Source: an uncultured Amylibacter sp.
Lineage (GTDB): Bacteria > Pseudomonadota > Alphaproteobacteria > Rhodobacterales > Rhodobacteraceae
NCBI GenBank assembly: GCA_959347345.1
Contig: OY365738.1
Location: forward strand, 868,001 to 932,000
Reading direction: 5' to 3'
DNA: 64,000 bases
The notes under the pieces were generated by a model. The model was not told the DNA's origin and ran no database searches. It saw only the letters and a list, made by a program, of their open reading frames with translations. This document shows, in pieces, positions 36,375 to 44,695 of the stretch; position 1 is the stretch's first letter, and each line of letters opens with the position of its first letter. Both the position numbers and the translations under genes were made by a program.

Positions 36375-36456
36375 AGCAATCTTTCCATTTTTCCAAAGTT
36401 TTTCACATTTTTTTCACATTTTATTGCATTAAACTCACCAAAAAGCCAATAAACAA

Positions 36457-36473
36457 TTTGACAATCCGTCAAA
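36457..36473. promoter_or_regulatory. Inverted repeat TTTGAC-N5-GTCAAA between divergent genes
   Basis: Perfect 6-bp arms in the 174-bp gap between the dehydrogenase and potF. The left arm includes a TTGACA (-35-like) word. A regulator bound here could control potF, the dehydrogenase or both. Nothing else in the gap is recognisable apart from TTTTTCACA direct repeats near 36400. Confidence 0.4.
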
Positions 36474-36548
36474 ACTATTGCCAACTAGCACCATCGGGGC
36501 AAATCCCCAAAACCAAATTAACCACAATTAATCATAAGGAGACATAAA

Positions 36549-37664
36549 ATGATTAACTCAATAAAACCCACACTAAAACCCATAATAACCCTCACCGCAA
36601 CAGCCACCGCCCTCGCGTTATCGGCTTTTACCGCACAGGCGCAGGAATTGCGCATCTATAACTGGTCGGATTACATCGCCGAGGACACGATTGAAAAGTT
36701 TGAAAAACAAACGGGCATCACGGTGACCTATGACGTGTTTGACAGCAACGAAGTGCTGGAGGCTAAATTACTCGCGGGCGCGTCTGGCTATGACATAGTC
36801 GTGCCGACCTCCGATTTCCTGCAACGCCAAATCGCCGCGGGTATTTACCAAAAGCTGGACAAATCCAAGCTGCCCAATTTGAAAAACATGGACGCGGATT
36901 TGATGGCGAACGCGGCGACTTACGATACGGATAACGCCCATTCGGTCATATATTTATGGGGGACGACGGGTATTGGCTATAATATCAAAGCTGTGCGCGA
37001 ACGGCTGGGCGATGATTACGAGATCAACAGCTGGGATATGGTTTTTAACCCCGAAAACGCCGCGAAACTGGCGGATTGCGGGATTTCCATGCTGGATGCC
37101 CCGACCGAGGTTATCCCTGCGGCGGCGAACTATCTGGGCTATAACCCGAATACGGAAGACGCTGGCGAGTTGCGTGAGGCTGCGGAGTTGCTGTCCGCCG
37201 TGCGCCCCTATGTTCGGTATTTCCATTCCTCGCAATATATCAACGATTTGGCGAATGGCGATAGTTGCGTTGCGGTCGGCTGGTCTGGCGATGTTTTCAT
37301 AGCCCAAGCCCGCGCGGATGAGGCGGAAAACGGGGTGGAAATTGATTATTTCATTCCCCGTGAAGGTGCGTTGCAATGGTTTGACATGCTGGCTATCCCT
37401 GCGGATGCGCCGAATGTGGATGCCGCCCATGCGTTTATTAATTTCCTGATGGAGCCTGAGATTACGGCGGATATAACGAACTATGTTTGGTATGGGTCTG
37501 CTAATCAGGCGGCTTTGCCGTTGATTGATGAGGAGATTTTGGAGAACGAGGGGATATTCCCATCCGCCGCCGCGAAGGAGAATTTATGGGGGGGCGAGGT
37601 TGTGTCTATCAAATCTGACCGTTTGCGGACGCGGTTATGGACGAAGATAACAACCGGGCAATAG
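36549..37664 (+). CDS. potF: Polyamine-binding periplasmic protein
   Basis: A 371-residue extracellular solute-binding protein of the PotD/PotF type (spermidine/putrescine). The signal peptide ends near residue 32 (LSAFTAQAQ/ELRIYNW). Family features are LRIYNWSDYIAEDTIEKFEKQTG, YDIVVPTSDFLQRQI, YLWGTTGIGYN and the C-terminal AHAFINFLMEPEI. AAGGAG precedes the ATG. It is the first gene of the transporter operon, but a whole composite repeat separates it from potG. The neighbouring catabolic genes support putrescine as substrate (inference). Confidence 0.93.
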   Translation: MINSIKPTLKPIITLTATATALALSAFTAQAQELRIYNWSDYIAEDTIEKFEKQTGITVTYDVFDSNEVLEAKLLAGASGYDIVVPTSDFLQRQIAAGIYQKLDKSKLPNLKNMDADLMANAATYDTDNAHSVIYLWGTTGIGYNIKAVRERLGDDYEINSWDMVFNPENAAKLADCGISMLDAPTEVIPAAANYLGYNPNTEDAGELREAAELLSAVRPYVRYFHSSQYINDLANGDSCVAVGWSGDVFIAQARADEAENGVEIDYFIPREGALQWFDMLAIPADAPNVDAAHAFINFLMEPEITADITNYVWYGSANQAALPLIDEEILENEGIFPSAAAKENLWGGEVVSIKSDRLRTRLWTKITTGQ

Positions 37665-38121
37665 TTATTAGTTATTAGTTATTAGTTGTTAGTGGCTTTA
37701 GCCCTTCGGGTCTGCGTCATTTCTTTGAAATGCCACCACGGGGCGCGCGCTTGACTCTTGGAGCAAGCTCCTGCGAGCAAGCGCGCGCCCAAAGCCTGTC
37801 CTAGCGTCTAGGCAAAGCCTAAATAAATTTAGAAAGTGCCTATCGCCAATTCCTAAGTATTCTTTGCAAATAATCCACTCTATAATCTTGTTATTCCAGA
37901 TAGTAAATTTATGATAAAACTATCGTCTTGAAACCAAAGGGCTTTTGGCATGCCCTCACACCGTGAGGGCTACGCACAAAAGACCACGCTGGTCGGCACT
38001 CGCGTAAGCGATGACGAAGACCCGCAGGGCTAAAACCATTTGACAATTCATCACTAATCACTAATAACTAATAACTAACAACTAATAACTAACAACTAAC
38101 AACTAATAACTAACAACTAAA
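37662..38121. repeat. Composite intergenic repeat, copy 6 (forward), inside the pot operon, with large GC hairpin
   Basis: Begins at the potF stop and ends at the potG start codon. The left part carries TAGCCCTTCGGGTCTGCGTCAT, the stem CATTTC-TTT-GAAATG (37718-37732) and a long hairpin. The hairpin has arms GGGCGCGCGCTTG (37741-37753) and CAAGCGCGCGCCC (37778-37790), a bulged A, a CTC/GAG step and an inner stem GGAGC-AA-GCTCC (37760-37771). The rest is the usual CCTAAATAAATTTAG to CCGACCAG series with many right-hand heptamers. Confidence 0.93.
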
Positions 38122-39207
38122 ATGCCTCCCTTCATCCAAATCCGCAATGTCACAAAGTCCTTCGGCCAAGTCCTCGCCGTTGATAATATCACGCTAGACA
38201 TCCAGCAAAACGAATTGTTCTGCCTGCTGGGCGGGTCGGGTTGCGGCAAAACCACCCTGCTGCGTATGCTCGCGGGGTTTGAAATGCCAACCACTGGGCA
38301 AATCCTGATTGACGGGCAGGACATGCAAAACCTACCCCCCCAAGCGCGCCCCACGAACATGATGTTCCAATCCTACGCCCTGTTCCCGCACATGAGCGTT
38401 GCCAAAAATGTGGGCTATGGACTCAAACGCGCAGGCACCCCTGCCCCAGAAATCCGCGAAAAGGTCGCCGAAATCCTGAACCTAGTCCAACTGGGCGGCT
38501 ATGAAACCCGCAAACCGCACCAATTATCGGGCGGACAACAGCAACGGGTCGCGCTCGCCCGTGCCTTGATCAAACGCCCGAAACTCTTACTACTAGACGA
38601 ACCGCTGGGCGCGTTGGACAAGAAACTCCGCGAAGAAACCCAGTTTGAACTGATAAACATCCAAGAATCGCTGGGCGTCACCTTTGTTGTCGTCACCCAC
38701 GATCAAGAGGAAGCCATGACCCTATCCACCCGCCTTGGCGTGATGCAAAACGGGCGGTTATCGCAGGTTGGCACGCCCCACGAAATCTACGAATACCCGC
38801 AGAGCCGTTATGTCGCCGATTTCATCGGCTCTATCAATTTATTCGAAGGGCGGGTGAAAAAATCGGCCCCCGACCACCTGCGTATAACCAGCGAGGATAC
38901 CGCCGTTGATATCCATCTATCGCACGGCGCGGGCTTCCGCACGGATCAAGAGGTCTGCTTTGCTCTGCGCCCCGAAAAGGTGGAAATCGCACGGAAAAAA
39001 CCGCCACAATCGTTCAATTATGCCAAAGGCGTGGTCGAGGACATAGCCTATCTGGGCGGGCGTTCGGTCTATCTGGTACGTACCAAATCGGGCAAATTGC
39101 TGCGGGTGACCCGCGCCAATCGCCAACAAACCTCAACGCCGATAACTTGGGAGGATAGCGTTTATCTGCACTGGTCTGACAAGGCGGGTGTGGTGTTAAG
39201 CGGGTGA
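38122..39207 (+). CDS. potG: Polyamine ABC transporter ATP-binding protein
   Basis: A 361-residue ATPase of the spermidine/putrescine importer. Walker A is GGSGCGKTTLLR, the signature is LSGGQQQRVALARAL, Walker B is LLLLDEPLGALD and the switch His is VVTHDQEEA. A C-terminal TOBE-type domain follows (about 270-361). The start codon directly abuts heptamer repeats and has no ribosome-binding site, so the repeat seems to have displaced the normal leader. It continues into potH after 16 bp. Confidence 0.93.
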   Translation: MPPFIQIRNVTKSFGQVLAVDNITLDIQQNELFCLLGGSGCGKTTLLRMLAGFEMPTTGQILIDGQDMQNLPPQARPTNMMFQSYALFPHMSVAKNVGYGLKRAGTPAPEIREKVAEILNLVQLGGYETRKPHQLSGGQQQRVALARALIKRPKLLLLDEPLGALDKKLREETQFELINIQESLGVTFVVVTHDQEEAMTLSTRLGVMQNGRLSQVGTPHEIYEYPQSRYVADFIGSINLFEGRVKKSAPDHLRITSEDTAVDIHLSHGAGFRTDQEVCFALRPEKVEIARKKPPQSFNYAKGVVEDIAYLGGRSVYLVRTKSGKLLRVTRANRQQTSTPITWEDSVYLHWSDKAGVVLSG

Positions 39208-39223
39208 AAATCGGGGAAAAATA

Positions 39224-40132
39224 ATGACAATAATCACAAAAATTACCCGCGCATCACTGGGACGCAAATTATTAATCGCCCTGCCGATGGTTTGGTTGCT
39301 GATATTTTTCCTTGCCCCGTTTATCGTTATTTTCAAAATATCGTTTTCAGAGGTCGCACGCGCCCTGCCCCCCTATACGCCGTTGTTTTCTTGGCAAGAC
39401 GGCACGCTGGCTATATCATTAAGCCTGTCCAATTACGCCTATTTATGGCAAGATACGCTGTACATAACCGCCTATTTATCGTCCATAAAAATCGCGTTTT
39501 TCTCTACCATATTAGCGTTATTAATCGGCTACCCGATGGCCTATGTGATAGCCCGTGCACCCGAACCCAAACGCAGTATCCTGCTGATGCTGGTCATTCT
39601 GCCATTCTGGACTTCGTTTTTATTGCGAGTCTACGCGTGGATTGGGTTCTTAAAAACAACGGGGATTATCAATGGATTTTTGCTCTGGGTCGGGGTCATC
39701 AGCGACCCTTTGATAATGCTGCAAACCGATTTCGCCGTTTATGTCGGGATTGTTTATACCTATTTGCCGTTTATGATTCTGCCGCTTTACGCCAATTTAA
39801 CCCGCTTGGATAACTCGTTATTGGAGGCAGCGCAGGATTTGGGCGCGTCCCCCATCACTGCGTTTTTAACCGTCACCCTGCCCCTGTCTGTGCCGGGGAT
39901 AGTCGCGGGCTCTATGCTCGTCTTCATCCCCGCGATTGGCGAGTTCGTCATCCCCGCGTTATTGGGCGGGCCAAGCACTTTAATGATAGGCAAAATCCTG
40001 TGGGTAGAGTTCTTTTCCAACCGCGATTGGCCAGTGGCTTCGGCGGTGGCGGTGGCTATGCTGATATTGGTGGTCGCCCCGATAATATGGTTGCGCCGTA
40101 TGCAAGACCAGCAAAACAAGGGGTTTGATTAA
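39224..40132 (+). CDS. potH: Polyamine ABC transporter permease
   Basis: A 302-residue inner-membrane permease with six main helices. The EAA loop motif is LLEAAQDLGASPITAFLTVTLP, followed by SVPGIVAGSMLVFIPAIGEFVIPALLGG, characteristic of PotB/PotH. Its stop overlaps the potI start (TAATG). Confidence 0.93.
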   Translation: MTIITKITRASLGRKLLIALPMVWLLIFFLAPFIVIFKISFSEVARALPPYTPLFSWQDGTLAISLSLSNYAYLWQDTLYITAYLSSIKIAFFSTILALLIGYPMAYVIARAPEPKRSILLMLVILPFWTSFLLRVYAWIGFLKTTGIINGFLLWVGVISDPLIMLQTDFAVYVGIVYTYLPFMILPLYANLTRLDNSLLEAAQDLGASPITAFLTVTLPLSVPGIVAGSMLVFIPAIGEFVIPALLGGPSTLMIGKILWVEFFSNRDWPVASAVAVAMLILVVAPIIWLRRMQDQQNKGFD

Positions 40133-40926
40133 TGGGGATTCGTGTGCTTGCGCTTATCGGGTTTGTGTTTTTATACGCACCGATTATTGGGCTGATGATT
40201 TATAGCTTTAATGCCAGCAAGCTGGTCACCGTCTGGGGCGGGTTTTCCACCAAATGGTACGCGGCTTTGCTGGAGGATTCGCAGATATTAACCGCCGCTT
40301 GGGTGAGCTTAAAAATCGCCTTTATCAGTGCGAGTATCGCGACAGTGCTGGGGACTCTGGCGGCGATTATTATGCTCAGATTCGGGCGGTTCGCGTTCCG
40401 CAATTTGTTTTCTGGGATGATGACCGCGCCCTTGGTGATGCCCGAAGTGATAACGGGCTTGTCCCTGTTATTGCTGTTTGTCAGCTTGCAGAATTTGTTT
40501 GGGTTTTCTGGGCGGGGGGTTACGACTATTGTCATAGCGCACAGTACGTTTTGTTTGGCTTTCGTGGCGGTGATTGTGCAATCTCGGCTGGCGAGTATGG
40601 ATAGGATGCTGGAAGAGGCGGCGGCGGATTTGGGGGCGCGCCCGTTGCAGGTGTGGCTGGATGTGACCCTGCCCGTTATATCGCCCGCGTTGTTATCGGC
40701 GTGGTTGCTGGCGTTCACCTTGTCCTTGGATGATTTGGTGATTGCCAGTTTTGTGGCGGGTCCTGGGGCGAGCACCCTGCCTATGGTGATATTTTCAAAG
40801 GCTCGGCTGGGGGTTGATCCGTCCATCAATGCGCTGGCGACTTTGATGATTGCCTTTGTCGGGATTGGGGTGGTTTGCGCGACTTGGGCGTTGTTACGGG
40901 CGGATAGAAAGCGGGTTAGGGGTTAG
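40132..40926 (+). CDS. potI: Polyamine ABC transporter permease
   Basis: A 264-residue partner permease of the PotC/PotI type. It has helix 1 near residues 5-25 (FVFLYAPIIGLMIYSFN), the EAA loop LEEAAADLGARPLQVWLDVTLP, and SLDDLVIASFVAGPGASTLPMVIFSKARLGVDP, a strongly conserved PotI segment. It overlaps potH by one base and is the last gene of the transporter unit. The following 64 bp before the convergent methyltransferase show no terminator-like hairpin. Confidence 0.93.
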   Translation: MGIRVLALIGFVFLYAPIIGLMIYSFNASKLVTVWGGFSTKWYAALLEDSQILTAAWVSLKIAFISASIATVLGTLAAIIMLRFGRFAFRNLFSGMMTAPLVMPEVITGLSLLLLFVSLQNLFGFSGRGVTTIVIAHSTFCLAFVAVIVQSRLASMDRMLEEAAADLGARPLQVWLDVTLPVISPALLSAWLLAFTLSLDDLVIASFVAGPGASTLPMVIFSKARLGVDPSINALATLMIAFVGIGVVCATWALLRADRKRVRG

Positions 40927-40990
40927 ATATGTCGTTGCACTCTTTTTTGCTGGCGCAAACCCCGTAGGGTTAAAGCCAAATACCCAGCAT

Positions 40991-41617
40991 TTACGGCTTT
41001 TGCGCAATCATAAAAACCGCCCAGCTTTTCTTACTAGTCGGTTGCCAATCATGGATAATATCAAATCCAGCAGCCCGCAGGTCGGAACGCAAATCATCAT
41101 GCCCAAAAAACTTAACATAGGGCAGAACTCGAAACCAATACCCCAAAGGAAAAACAAACCGCAAAAGCGGCAATTTATCCAGCAAACAAGGCGTACTGGA
41201 TATAAAAACCCCGCCAGATTTTAACATATCATAACACTTGACAATCGCGCCGCGGTGGTCAGGCAAAAGATGCAGGATGCTCATCGCCAAAACCGCATCA
41301 TAGTGGGCGTGAGGTGCGGCAAAATCCTCTATCCCAGCAGTTTGAAAGGTGATGTTTTGCGTTTTGGCATGCTTTGCCTTGTCCTTGGCAATAGCCAGCA
41401 TCGCGTCCGAAATATCCAGCGCATCAATGGTTTTGACAAAAGGCGCGTGGGCGATGGCGGTTGAACCCGTGCCGCAAGCCAGCTCGCAAACGCGCGATTT
41501 GGACGTAAGATGTTCGCGCGTAAGGCGCAATTTTTCGGCATAAACCGCCTCGTCAGGGATGGGGTCGCGGGCGTATTTTGAGGCAACTTTATTCCAGAAT
41601 TTGGCGGGGTTGGTCAT
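40991..41617 (-). CDS. Class I SAM-dependent methyltransferase
   Basis: A 208-residue Rossmann-type methyltransferase. Motif I is CELACGTGSTAIAHA, an acidic post-I residue is in IDALDISDAML, and motif II/III is YDAVLAMSILHLLPD followed by LKSGGVFISSTP. It resembles UbiE/Methyltransf_11-type enzymes, but the acceptor is not identifiable. It sits convergent to the pot operon and divergent from the aminotransferase. Nothing links it to polyamines beyond location. Confidence 0.82.
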   Translation of the reverse strand: MTNPAKFWNKVASKYARDPIPDEAVYAEKLRLTREHLTSKSRVCELACGTGSTAIAHAPFVKTIDALDISDAMLAIAKDKAKHAKTQNITFQTAGIEDFAAPHAHYDAVLAMSILHLLPDHRGAIVKCYDMLKSGGVFISSTPCLLDKLPLLRFVFPLGYWFRVLPYVKFFGHDDLRSDLRAAGFDIIHDWQPTSKKSWAVFMIAQKP

Positions 41618-41782
41618 TGGGGGTTTCTTTAGTTGGGGATGGATTAGTGCGGGGGCATTCGTTTTTTACTTTTTATTAAGAAAGAAGTCAATATCACTAG
41701 ACAGATAAACTATTTTTAGGTGTTGCATTCTTCACAAATCATAGCTAATAACGAACCAACCCCCCAACCAAAAGGCACCAAA

Positions 41783-43171
41783 ATGACCAAAATCACAAAC
41801 CACATGCCCACCGATGAATTGCAAGCTCTTGATGCCGCGCATCACCTGCATCCCTTCACCCACAACGATGACCTTGCCCAGAAAGGCTCGCGGATTATCA
41901 CGGCGGCCAACGGCATTACCCTGACGGATTCGGACGGCAAGCAATACTTGGACGCTATGGCGGGGCTTTGGTGCGTTAATATCGGCTATGGGCGCGATGA
42001 ATTGGCGGAAGTCGCGGCCGCGCAAATGCGCCAACTGCCCTACTATAACACGTTTTTCCAAACAACCCACCTGCCCGCGATTGCCCTGTCGGCAAAGCTG
42101 GCGGAGCTCGCGCCCGAAGGCTTTAATACCGTGTTTTACAGCAGCAGTGGCAGCGAAGCCAATGACACGAACATTCGCCTCGTCCGCCATTATTGGGCGC
42201 AGATGGGCAAGCCCGCAAAGAAGATTATCATCAGTCGGCACAACGCCTATCACGGGTCAACCATGGCGGGTGCGTCGCTGGGCGGCATGACGGCTATGCA
42301 TGCGCAGGGCGGGCTGCCGATTGCCGATATAGCCCATATTGACCAGCCGTATTGGTACAAAGACGGCGGCGATTTATCTCCCGATGAGTACGGTTTGGTC
42401 GCGGCGCGTGCGTTAGAACGCAAAATCGCCGAATTGGGCGAGGCGAACATAGCCGCTTTCATCGCCGAACCCGTGCAAGGCGCGGGCGGAGTGATTATTC
42501 CCCCCGATAGCTATTGGCCAGAAATCCAGCGGATTTGCGATGCCCACGATATTCTGCTGATAGCGGACGAGGTGATTTGCGGATTTGGGCGCACGGGCGC
42601 GTGGTGGGGGAGTGAGACTTTTGCTATCCGCCCCGATATTATCACCGTGGCAAAGGGGTTGTCTTCGGGGTACGCTCCGATTGGTGGCTCGCTGATTATT
42701 GACGCGGTGGCAGAGGTGATTAAGGCAGGGGATTTCAACCACGGATATACTTACAGTGCGCATCCTGTTTGTGCTGCTGTGGCCTTGGAAAACCTGCGGA
42801 TTATACAGGAGGAGTCGCTGATTGAAAAAGCGGTGGCTGGGGTTATTCCCTATTTGCACGATAAATGGTTGGAGTTGGCGGATCATCCTTTGGTCGGGGA
42901 AGCGACTATTTGCGGGTTAATGGGCTCGATTGCTCTGTCGCCTGATAAGGAGCGGCGGGCGTTCTTTGAGGAATCTGGAGTGGCTGGGGCGATATGCCGT
43001 GATTTGTGTTTTGAAGGCGGGTTGGTTATGCGGCATGTGGGTGATCGGATGATTATCGCGCCGTCTTTGATTTTAACGCGGGCGGATGTGGATGTGTTGG
43101 TGGAACGAGCCGTGTCGGCGTTGGATGGAACGCTGGGCGCGATGGCGGCAAAGGCGATTATGCGGGGGTAG
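41783..43171 (+). CDS. Class III aminotransferase, putrescine/omega-amino-acid:pyruvate type
   Basis: A 462-residue PLP enzyme. The PLP lysine is Lys291 in VAKGLSSGYAPIGG. Other features are DAMAGLWCVNIGYG, FYSSSGSEANDTNIRL, SRHNAYHGSTMAG and IADEVICGFGRTG. The pattern is closest to putrescine- or omega-amino-acid-pyruvate transaminases (SpuC-like). ATG 41783 is preferred over 41720 because AAAAGG precedes it and homology starts nearby. With potFGHI upstream and agmatinase plus a PuuA-like ligase downstream, deamination of putrescine or another diamine to an aldehyde is the likely role. Confidence 0.88.
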   Translation: MTKITNHMPTDELQALDAAHHLHPFTHNDDLAQKGSRIITAANGITLTDSDGKQYLDAMAGLWCVNIGYGRDELAEVAAAQMRQLPYYNTFFQTTHLPAIALSAKLAELAPEGFNTVFYSSSGSEANDTNIRLVRHYWAQMGKPAKKIIISRHNAYHGSTMAGASLGGMTAMHAQGGLPIADIAHIDQPYWYKDGGDLSPDEYGLVAARALERKIAELGEANIAAFIAEPVQGAGGVIIPPDSYWPEIQRICDAHDILLIADEVICGFGRTGAWWGSETFAIRPDIITVAKGLSSGYAPIGGSLIIDAVAEVIKAGDFNHGYTYSAHPVCAAVALENLRIIQEESLIEKAVAGVIPYLHDKWLELADHPLVGEATICGLMGSIALSPDKERRAFFEESGVAGAICRDLCFEGGLVMRHVGDRMIIAPSLILTRADVDVLVERAVSALDGTLGAMAAKAIMRG

Positions 43172-43660
43172 GTGTTTAGTTGTTAGTTATTAGTTATTAG
43201 TTGTTAGTGGCTTTAGCCCTTCGGGTCTGCGTCATCGCTACGCGAATGCCGACCAGCGTGGTCTTTTGTGCGTAGCCCCCACTTCGCGGGGGCATGCCAA
43301 AAGCCCTTTGGTTGCAAGATGATAGGGATTCTATAAATTTGCTATCTGGAATAACAAGACGTTAGATTGGATTATTTGCAAAGAATACTTGGGAATTGGT
43401 GATAGGTTTGCTCTAAATTTATTTAGGCTGTGCCTAGATGCTCGGATAGGCTTTAGCCAAAAAATCCCGTCCAGCTCATTATTTTTATTTTCGGGCAGGT
43501 TCAACTGCCCTTGTAGGAGGGGTGGGCAGGTGGGCAACCGAACGCAGTGAGGGCGCAAGCAAAAAACCTCTATCCTTAACTTCTAATAACCAAACCCACA
43601 ATTCTTAATAACCAATCACTAATAACTAACAACTAACAACTAACAACTAATAACTAATCA
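43168..43660. repeat. Composite intergenic repeat, copy 7 (reverse), with nested palindrome
   Basis: Between converging aminotransferase and agmatinase genes. It has the usual reverse-order modules: AGCCCTTCGGGTCT, CATCGC-TAC-GCGAATG stem, GACCA-GCG-TGGTC, CCACTTCGCGGGGG hairpin, CTATCTGGAATAACAAG and ATTTATTTAGG. In the GC-rich block near 43477 a nested GGGCAG/CTGCCC module has been inserted. The right heptamers supply the agmatinase stop and its last two residues. Confidence 0.92.
43477..43515. repeat. Nested palindromic module GGGCAG-GTTCAA-CTGCCC, copy a
   Basis: A run of T and A (ATTATTTTTATTTT) followed by the 18-bp hairpin at 43493-43510. It interrupts the block that in other copies reads CCAGCTCTCCGCAGGAGG. 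Copies b and c are at 46750-46786 and 63827-63864. Confidence 0.85.
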
Positions 43661-44604
43661 CTAATCGTTTCTTTGGCAAGCAAACACAACCAATCATACC
43701 CAACCGTAGCCGCCGCCAAGGCGGTAATCTCAGCGCAATCATAGGCGGGGGCAACCTCCACAATATCCATCCCAATCAGGTTCATCCCGCCCAACCCGCG
43801 AATGAATTCTAACGCTTGCCAACTAGCCAGACCGCCACAAACGGGCGTGCCAGTGCCGGGCGCGAAGGCGGGATCCAACCCGTCTATATCAAACGAAATG
43901 TACAAAGGCGCGTCCCCCGCCCTCGCCCTTACGACCTCCAAAACCGCGTCAATCCCATTGCGATGAATCCACGGCGCATCCAAAATTCGAAACCCAAAAT
44001 CCGTGTCATTAAACGTCCGCAACCCAACCTGCGTTGATTTTGCGACATCAATCACACCCTCCGCCACGCCCCGCGCGAACATAGTCCCGTGGTCTAACCC
44101 GCCCTCATCTGGCCACGTATCGCAATGCGCATCAAACTGCACCAGAGCAACCGGTCCATACTTTTCCGCGTGGGCGCGAATTAACGGCAAAGCGACAAAA
44201 TGATCCCCGCCGAGCGATAACATCTTTGCCCCACTTGCGATGATTTCCCGTGCGTGGGCGGCTATGTCAGTCGGCACAGACTCCGCATGATGCGGGTTCA
44301 AATGGCAATCGCCATAATCAATAACCGCCAGTGTTTCAAAGGGATTAAACCCATGCGGAAAGGATTTTAATTCCGCCAATTGGGTGGAGGCAGCACGGAT
44401 AGCTCGCGGGCCAAGCCGTGCGCCACTGCGGTTCGTCGTGGCGCAATCATAAGGGATACCCGTGACTGCCACGTCTATATTATTAAGGTCGCGAGAGTAC
44501 CGACGGCGGGCAAAACTGAGCGCACCTCCATAAGTCATTTCAGCCCAAGCCTCATTATTATTTTGTCCACGGAAGGCGAAATCACCTTTGTTCTTTTCGG
44601 TCAT
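43654..44604 (-). CDS. speB: Agmatinase / ureohydrolase
   Basis: A 316-residue manganese ureohydrolase. The metal-binding residues are all present: His135 (GGDHF), Asp158, His160 and Asp162 (QFDAHCDTW), and Asp239 and Asp241 (SFDIDGLDP). The pattern fits agmatinase, agmatine to putrescine plus urea; guanidinobutyrase or another ureohydrolase is an alternative. It is transcribed after the PuuA-like ligase, 91 bp away on the same strand. It ends in repeat-encoded residues (SD). With the transporter and aminotransferase it forms a polyamine locus. Confidence 0.9.
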   Translation of the reverse strand: MTEKNKGDFAFRGQNNNEAWAEMTYGGALSFARRRYSRDLNNIDVAVTGIPYDCATTNRSGARLGPRAIRAASTQLAELKSFPHGFNPFETLAVIDYGDCHLNPHHAESVPTDIAAHAREIIASGAKMLSLGGDHFVALPLIRAHAEKYGPVALVQFDAHCDTWPDEGGLDHGTMFARGVAEGVIDVAKSTQVGLRTFNDTDFGFRILDAPWIHRNGIDAVLEVVRARAGDAPLYISFDIDGLDPAFAPGTGTPVCGGLASWQALEFIRGLGGMNLIGMDIVEVAPAYDCAEITALAAATVGYDWLCLLAKETISD

Positions 44605-44695
44605 AATTTTTCCTTTTTTTATACAAATATTAAGAATAAATAATATATTGTAAATAGCCTATTTTAATTATTCATTAATTATAATTAAAATTTAA

